DNA from: Heterobilharzia americana
Taxonomy: Eukaryota > Platyhelminthes > Trematoda > Strigeidida > Schistosomatidae
Direction of reading: 5' to 3'
Assembly (NCBI GenBank): GCA_944470555.2
Contig: OX104130.1
Span: forward strand, 43,805,491-43,869,490
DNA length: 64,000 nucleotides
Below the pieces are notes generated by a model. It worked only from the letters and a program-made list of their open reading frames with translations. It did no database searches and had not been told where the DNA came from. Position numbers and translations under genes: made by a program. Of the stretch, positions 58,880 through 64,000 are shown in pieces; position 1 is the first letter of the stretch; the number at the start of each line of letters is the position of its first letter.

Positions 58880-60009
58880 TGCAAACCACAGCTATCTCAG
58901 ATAGTCGAAATGATAATTTATTTATTTGTCTACCATAGTTACAATTTCCAAATCCCTTCTCATTACTGAATTTATGAATTACACTGTCTTATGAATGAAA
59001 ACAACAACAAATAAACAGGCTCTAAAGATATCATTAAAAATTTTCATCCAAGTGATATAACCATAATAAATTTCAACATTTCGTCTACAAATTTCCTCCC
59101 AAACATGTTTGAGAATTTAACAAATGTGCCTACTTGCTACAATGTATGAATGCAAGTGTGTATGTGTGTCTGTGAATGGGAGATAGAATGTTGTGTTGCA
59201 AAGTAAAATGTTGTTTTTGGCTTAATGCCAAATCATTTGAGTCACTGTTGACCTCGAAACTAATGGGGGTCAGAATAGATTACAATAAAACATTGTTAAG
59301 TGGTTTTGACTCAATGGTAAGTTTGTCACTCATCTATTATCTTTTTTCTATTTCTGACTTGTTCATTATTTTCATACATGATTGATACATAAAACTCAGT
59401 CACCAAACTAGAGTTTTGAAGAAGAAAAACCACTGAAGGGAAAAGAAGCGAGTTAGTTTTTATTCCACTCGCATAATCCTCTAATTATATATAGGAACAG
59501 AAGAGTAATTCTTAGTAAAGAAATTCAAGAAGAATGTTAACGAAATAGGCCAGAGGTCAATTAGTGTAGGTTATCTTTATAGCGTGCAACATTGTCACTG
59601 AGGTATACTCTCAGAGAAAAGAAAGTAAGAGATTTTCTAGAAAACGAACGATTTTGTCAAATATAGGTATTCTCAAGTGTCATGATTCAAAATCATACCT
59701 TTAATTCCTTGTCATTCTAAGAAATTATGCATTTATTTTGAAAACACCGAAAATCATCTTATATGCCCAACTTAACTGATCTATAAACCTTTTGAAATCT
59801 AGAAGTATTGCTGATCCAGATCCAAAAAAAGTGAACATGCTCGTTGATTTTCTTGCTTTACGATTCGATTCCTAACTCTTGCACATTGAAGAATAAGCAT
59901 TCAGTTGTCAAATCTACGTTCGTGCCATAATACAATATCTGTTCTTGAACATTCATTCCTAAGATTTATCTAACTAGGAAGTTTGTGTAGATTTATTTAT
60001 TGTTTTCAG
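58880..60009. other. AT-rich interval, one weak exon candidate
   Basis: The frame ending at a strong donor GTAAGT (59317) reads SLLTSKLMGVRIDYNKTLL over about 25 codons, but its acceptor is poor. Otherwise nothing recognised. Confidence 0.25.
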
Positions 60010-60014
60010 GTTGG

Positions 60015-60200
60015 TATTAATCATGGACTGACATCAGTTGGAGAAACATTAGAAACCTTGGAGCAGTTGACAGCTGTTTCGCTTTAGTATGGGACTCATC
60101 AGCAGCGCGCACCCATGACCTGGCAGAGCTCGAACCCAGGACCTTTAGGTTCCATAGCCAGCAAGTTACCATCGAGCCAGTGGGTTGGAATCCAGTCATC
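60015..60200 (-). mobile_element. tRNA-headed SINE with hammerhead core
   Basis: On the minus strand: A-box-like TGGCTCGATGGTAACTTG and B-box-like GGGTTCGAGCTC (60180-60125), then CTGATGAGTCCC (60102 down) and GCGAAACAGCTGTC, then the GATGTCAGTCCATGATTAA tail. The conserved core residues CUGAUGA and GAAA are present, which is the best preserved ribozyme in the window, but stem II has lost two of four pairs (AAAGC instead of AGGAC) and stem I is mismatched. Confidence 0.8.
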
Positions 60201-60204
60201 TTTT

Positions 60205-60320
60205 TTGGGGTCATGGGTGAACACCGGTGAGGATTCCCATTCTGTGACGAAACAGCTGTTCAATGCTCGCAAGTTCCTAATGTTTCTTCGACTGATGTTA
60301 GTCCATCATGAATAGTAACC
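60205..60320 (+). mobile_element. Hammerhead SINE fragment, inverted relative to its neighbour
   Basis: Reads TTCCCATTCTGTGACGAAAC, CAGCTGTTCAATGCTCG and GATGTTAGTCCATCATGAA: the ribozyme half and tail of the same SINE, without the tRNA-like head. The CUGAUGA core is changed to CGGTGAG. It starts within a few bases of the end of the minus-strand copy, forming an inverted pair. Confidence 0.7.
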
Positions 60321-61784
60321 TAAAATTTATCAACTAAGTCGCTAAGGAAAATTTCACTTCACACCCGAACAACTCCAAAGCTGAAGCTATTTAACACTAT
60401 TTTGCCAATAGTCAAAATAACGATAATTTTCTAAAGTTTACCTAACTAAAGACAAGTTAATATCAATACACTTCTGATTAGTCACTTCACGGAGTGTTCG
60501 GTGATGTGATTCTGTCAAAAATACCCCTCAAGTATATCGCTTTAGTCTAAGGAGGAGGAACAACGATTTATTTGTAAAGGCAGCAATTATTTTTTAAGCC
60601 AAAAATCTTTAGATTCTCAGGTCAAACAAACAACTGGCACACCTGATATATTCATATAAATTTTTGAGATTTTTTCTTTTGAATATTTTTCACTTTTGAC
60701 AAGTAATTTTGCAGACAAGTATACTTTATAGGTTGGTGACGCAGACTATTTATCATATGATCTATAATTATTTTATACTATACTGTATTATGTATGACCG
60801 CATAACCAAGAATTAGCAAGTTCTTGGTCTTCAAAATAAAAACGCATTGAAATTCCTCCATAACATATTCTATTGAAGCTATCCTTCAGTTGACTATCAT
60901 TTAGTGACCGTTGGTATTCTGTTCCTTCTGTATATTGTGTCCATACTCAGCTGTTTCTCATGTGAGTTAGTTTTGTAAATATATTCAGATTAATTTGTCA
61001 GGAAACTGAACTCTATTCACTATCCAAGCAGTAGTTTATTCCGTTCAACAGTACTTCTATTCACCAAGCTTCTTAGAATTTCAGGTCATTGGCCTGAAGA
61101 TACATATTACCCCTAGAAGTGGTGTTTATTATGGGATGAAAATCAATGGAAACACGTGAATCTTTGATGAGCTATGGAAGATCTCAGGATAGTTTGGAGT
61201 ATGAGCCGACATATCATGTAATTATTAGTTTTAAGTTCAAACCACACAGTTTAATTTCACTAGTTGGCCTTTAAACTTCGAAAGGCTTATTCCCAACAGT
61301 TTTACTCGTTATTGTCATTACGGAGTATCTAGTTAAATCCCGCAGTCACGCTTTCATAATTAAAACTAAAACATCTGTGAAATTATTTATAAGTAGTTTT
61401 ACGTATCAAATGTTTCGATCTATCTTTTCCTGAAAATCTAAGACAGCATGAATAACCTAGGCATTTTAAGCTTCCAACGCTACTAGTTAACTTTAGCTTT
61501 TCCTAACATTGGTGCCAGTCAGTAGTATATACCATTTGATTATGTAATTTTGCATATGTAACACTAGTATCAACTTGGACCACATATTTTGGTTGGATTG
61601 GTGAACCACGACTAGCTTTCTCAATAATTTTCCACCTTCTTGTATTAACCCTACTTGAAACCTCATATTTTGTTAGCTTTATTAGTTTTTAGTGAAGTCA
61701 AGGCTAAATGAGGACCTTAGTGGGCAGTAGCGCAGTTTCACGAAATGAAAGGAGTAGGAGGCTGTAAAGAGTTGAAATTGGACA
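60321..61784. other. Interval without recognised features
   Basis: AT-rich with no gene or repeat that I can support. Confidence 0.35.
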
Positions 61785-61945
61785 CAGGGGCTGAATGGTT
61801 AACGCATTGGTTGTGAGACGTAAAGGTCCTGAGTTCAACCACTGTTAGGATTGTGGATGCGTACTGCTAATACGAAACAGGTGTCAAGTGCTCTGACGTT
61901 TTCATTGGTTTCCTAAACTATATAAGTTCATTTTGAATGCAACCT
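61785..61945 (+). mobile_element. tRNA-headed SINE, degenerate hammerhead
   Basis: The head shows A-box-like GGCTGAATGGTTAACGC and B-box-like GAGTTCAACCAC. The ribozyme part reads TACTGCTAATACGAAACAGG then TGTCAAGTGCTCTGACG. Compared with the other copies the stretch GATGAGTCCC of the core and stem II is deleted, so it cannot fold as a hammerhead. Confidence 0.7.
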
Positions 61946-62334
61946 TGAATTAATCTATAACAGTTCTTTTAATGTACAGCTACGTAGAGTTGAAGTTACC
62001 ATAGTTCCAAGCGGGGACTGAACTAAGCAAAAGTCAAACACCACGAAAGACAATAAATGTTCCACCAACCTATAAGACAGGAAAGCGAGTTATAGTACAA
62101 AGTTATCAAGAGATGAAACGCCAGTTACGAAGTCAGTGAACAGTTGTATACAAATAAAAGTAGTATTACGTGTAAAGTCAACTTGAGAGTCACGTGAAAC
62201 CTCCTACAACTGAAAGGAAATCGAGTTATGGTTGTAACTTGTGTCTAGTAGCTAAGTTAGTAAGATTCTCTTTTGATAATTCGTACGTCACTGGTTTCAG
62301 TCTAAACACAATTCAGGTTTTGCTTTAATTTCAG

Positions 62335-62502
62335 TCACTATCATCGGTTAAGAACTCATCGAGACTTTTCTTCGTTTCTCTTGAGATTATGATGACTAAT
62401 CATAAAAGTCTGATAGCATCACTGAAGAATTTGAATGTGCTACAGATAACTAGTTTAACATATAGTCCATGTTATTTAGCTGTTTCTACTTACCTGATGA
62501 AG
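62335..62502 (+). CDS. Possible plus-strand exon, unknown
   Basis: Acceptor TTTAATTTCAG and donor GTAATG after AAG bracket 56 codons, phase 0 at both ends: SLSSVKNSSRLFFVSLEIMM, then SLIASLKNLNVLQ and SPCYLAVSTYLMK. It may belong to the plus-strand gene if exon 8 splices onward, or to another gene. Confidence 0.35.
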
Positions 62503-62894
62503 GTAATGGCAAAAAGACATGCCTCTGACCTAAATAATTCTGAGTTCACTAGCTAAAGTTCCATAAGTCTTTAGTTAAAATTAATTATTTTAATGACATT
62601 CACATTGAAACAAACTAGACTACACATTGTATTCAGTAAGTCGAAATTAATAAAAATATTGTCAGACCGACCTGGTTTAACTTTAATGGCATGAAGATAT
62701 AATGAAATAAGCTGATTTTTTCTGAATGGCTTGGTTCAGAGAGCCAATATGAAATAATTAAGATGATCAGGAAATGCAGCTAATTAGCTGTGAATGTAAG
62801 GGTGAATGTTCATTCATGAATAATTGTTTAACTTAAAGATATAATAATTTTAAAGAATAGGTAAGTGTAAATTATTACTATTATTATTTATTGA

Positions 62895-64000
62895 TTGGGT
62901 TCTAAGTGAAACGTAGGGCTTCAGAAGCACGTTTCCATTTCACTCTCTTCTCTGCAGTCTACTCAACCTGGCTCCACAACTGCTCACAACCTTTCATTTC
63001 TTCCTCACACGATCTCCTCCATGTCACCTCCACCTCGCACGCACAACTCGTCGTTTCCCATCGGGGCTCCACTCAAGTGCCTGTCTTGACGTGCGAGGTC
63101 TCCGAATTGTCTTCTCAGTGTATGCCCAATCCATCTCCACTTTCTACTTCCAGTGCATATTTGTTGGGCGATGGCTTCTTGCTTGGTTCGTTGCCAGTCA
63201 GCCAGCTAGAGTTCCTTGTCGCTTATTCCCTCTGGTCATATGATCTTCAGTACTGAGTGGGCGTAGGTGGCAGCTGTTGATGAATGTCTGTAGTTTGTTG
63301 GAAACGCTTCTCGTAACGCACCACGTCTCTCAACCATCACATAGAAGCACTGACTTGACTGATGTCAGTGTTGAAAATCCAGATCTTGTTCCACATGCTT
63401 TATGCTGAGTCCAGTGCAGTAGATCTCTGCAGTGATTTCAGACTAATGAACGCCTGTCTTGGCGTCTTTCCGATCCTGGCTTTGAAGTCCCCATCAGCGT
63501 CGCCGTCTTTATTAGAAACGATGCTGCCTAGACGGGCAGGTGAAAGAGAGAACTTACTTTAGGATGTTCGCGTTATTGGTGACTGGTGCTTGTTGTTGTC
63601 GGTTGGTTATCTTCATCACCTCTGTCTTCTCTACATTCACTTGAATAGTATCCCGTCTTCGCTGCCTCACCTCTTCTATCAACTTGTTGGTTTTCGCCTG
63701 TAGATCTTCGACTTTGTGCCACAAGACATCAGACATAAATGATCAACGTTGGCGAAATCCAAATTTTCTCGCTGGTTTCATTGGTCAAAAAGCGAATGTT
63801 CATCTTCTCACAGTTTGCTGCGTTATCCAGTCAACTCGACTACAATCAGGAAGATTACCAGTGATGATACTGGGAGGTAGCCTTGTCTTACTCTTTCCTG
63901 TCTTCACTTCAAAAGCGTCACTAAGTAGCTTTCCATAGTGAATCACTCGGCCTGTGGCGTCTTCGAACGGCTGTTGAATGAGGTTGATAGGTGTTTGTGT
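62895..64000 (-). mobile_element. RTE-like non-LTR retrotransposon, second family, running off the window
   Basis: Minus-strand reverse transcriptase C-terminal half: RVIHYGKLLSDAFEVKTG near 63945, a damaged region around the catalytic box, then HKVEDLQAKTNKLIEEV near 63710 and VNVEKTEVMKITNRQQQ near 63620, and the WIGHTLRR / WSPDGKRRV tail near 63130-63050. Same family as the fragment at 1-285 but opposite orientation and distinct from copies A-C. Several frameshifts and stops. Confidence 0.85.

Noticed and set aside
1..64000. CRISPR arrays, bacterial operons or rRNA genes
   Set aside because: No regularly spaced repeats, no ribosome-binding-site-led gene runs and no rRNA motifs; the window is eukaryotic.

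Overview
The window looks like a piece of a schistosome (blood fluke, genus Schistosoma) nuclear genome. The evidence is an AT-rich background and multi-exon genes with very short 5' introns (37 and 34 bp) followed by kilobase-long ones. Repeats characteristic of schistosomes are also present: pol III-type Sm-alpha-like units carrying hammerhead ribozyme relics, a tRNA-headed SINE carrying the same ribozyme fold, RTE-like, CR1-like and Penelope-like retroelements, and Ty3/Gypsy elements of the CsRn1 type. The species cannot be named from the sequence alone.

Left part (1-23.5 kb). A minus-strand gene for a leucine-rich-repeat protein, possibly LRRC27-like, starts at 23493. I traced six phase-compatible exons down to 11740. 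Further spliced minus-strand exons at 7393-7537, 5748-5863 and 2290-2449 probably belong to it. Its introns hold repeats: a 244-bp inverted repeat (1840-2083 / 4677-4920), a ribozyme SINE with target duplication beside an empty-site copy, a broken histone H2A copy (8267-8541), and two almost identical 1.5-kb copies of an already dead RTE element (8762 and 20550). Plus-strand exons in the intron 11914-14861 suggest a small nested gene.

Middle (24.4-39.2 kb). There are two Gypsy copies in opposite orientation. The plus copy (24457-28887) is old, full of stops and has lost its 3' end. The minus copy (34356-39227) is young: two 342-bp LTRs with two differences, a 5-bp target duplication, a tRNA-Trp-like primer site, and open gag and pol frames joined by a textbook -1 frameshift signal. 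It lacks the aspartic protease, removed by an in-frame 384-bp deletion relative to the old copy. A decayed CR1-like element lies between them.

Right part (39.2-64 kb). About 294 bp from the outer edge of the young LTR a plus-strand gene begins at 39521. I could connect eight exons reaching 58120, with one junction unresolved. It encodes a Ser/Pro-rich protein I do not recognise. Its introns contain two Penelope-like fragments and a third copy of the RTE family seen on the left. Past 58.7 kb come SINE pairs in inverted arrangement. The window ends inside a second RTE family on the minus strand, which also begins the window on the plus strand.

Genes and repeats interact mainly by position: repeats fill introns, and one young LTR sits in the putative promoter of the plus-strand gene. 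Splice junctions were assigned by eye from GT/AG sites, reading-frame phase and codon content. No transcript data were available.
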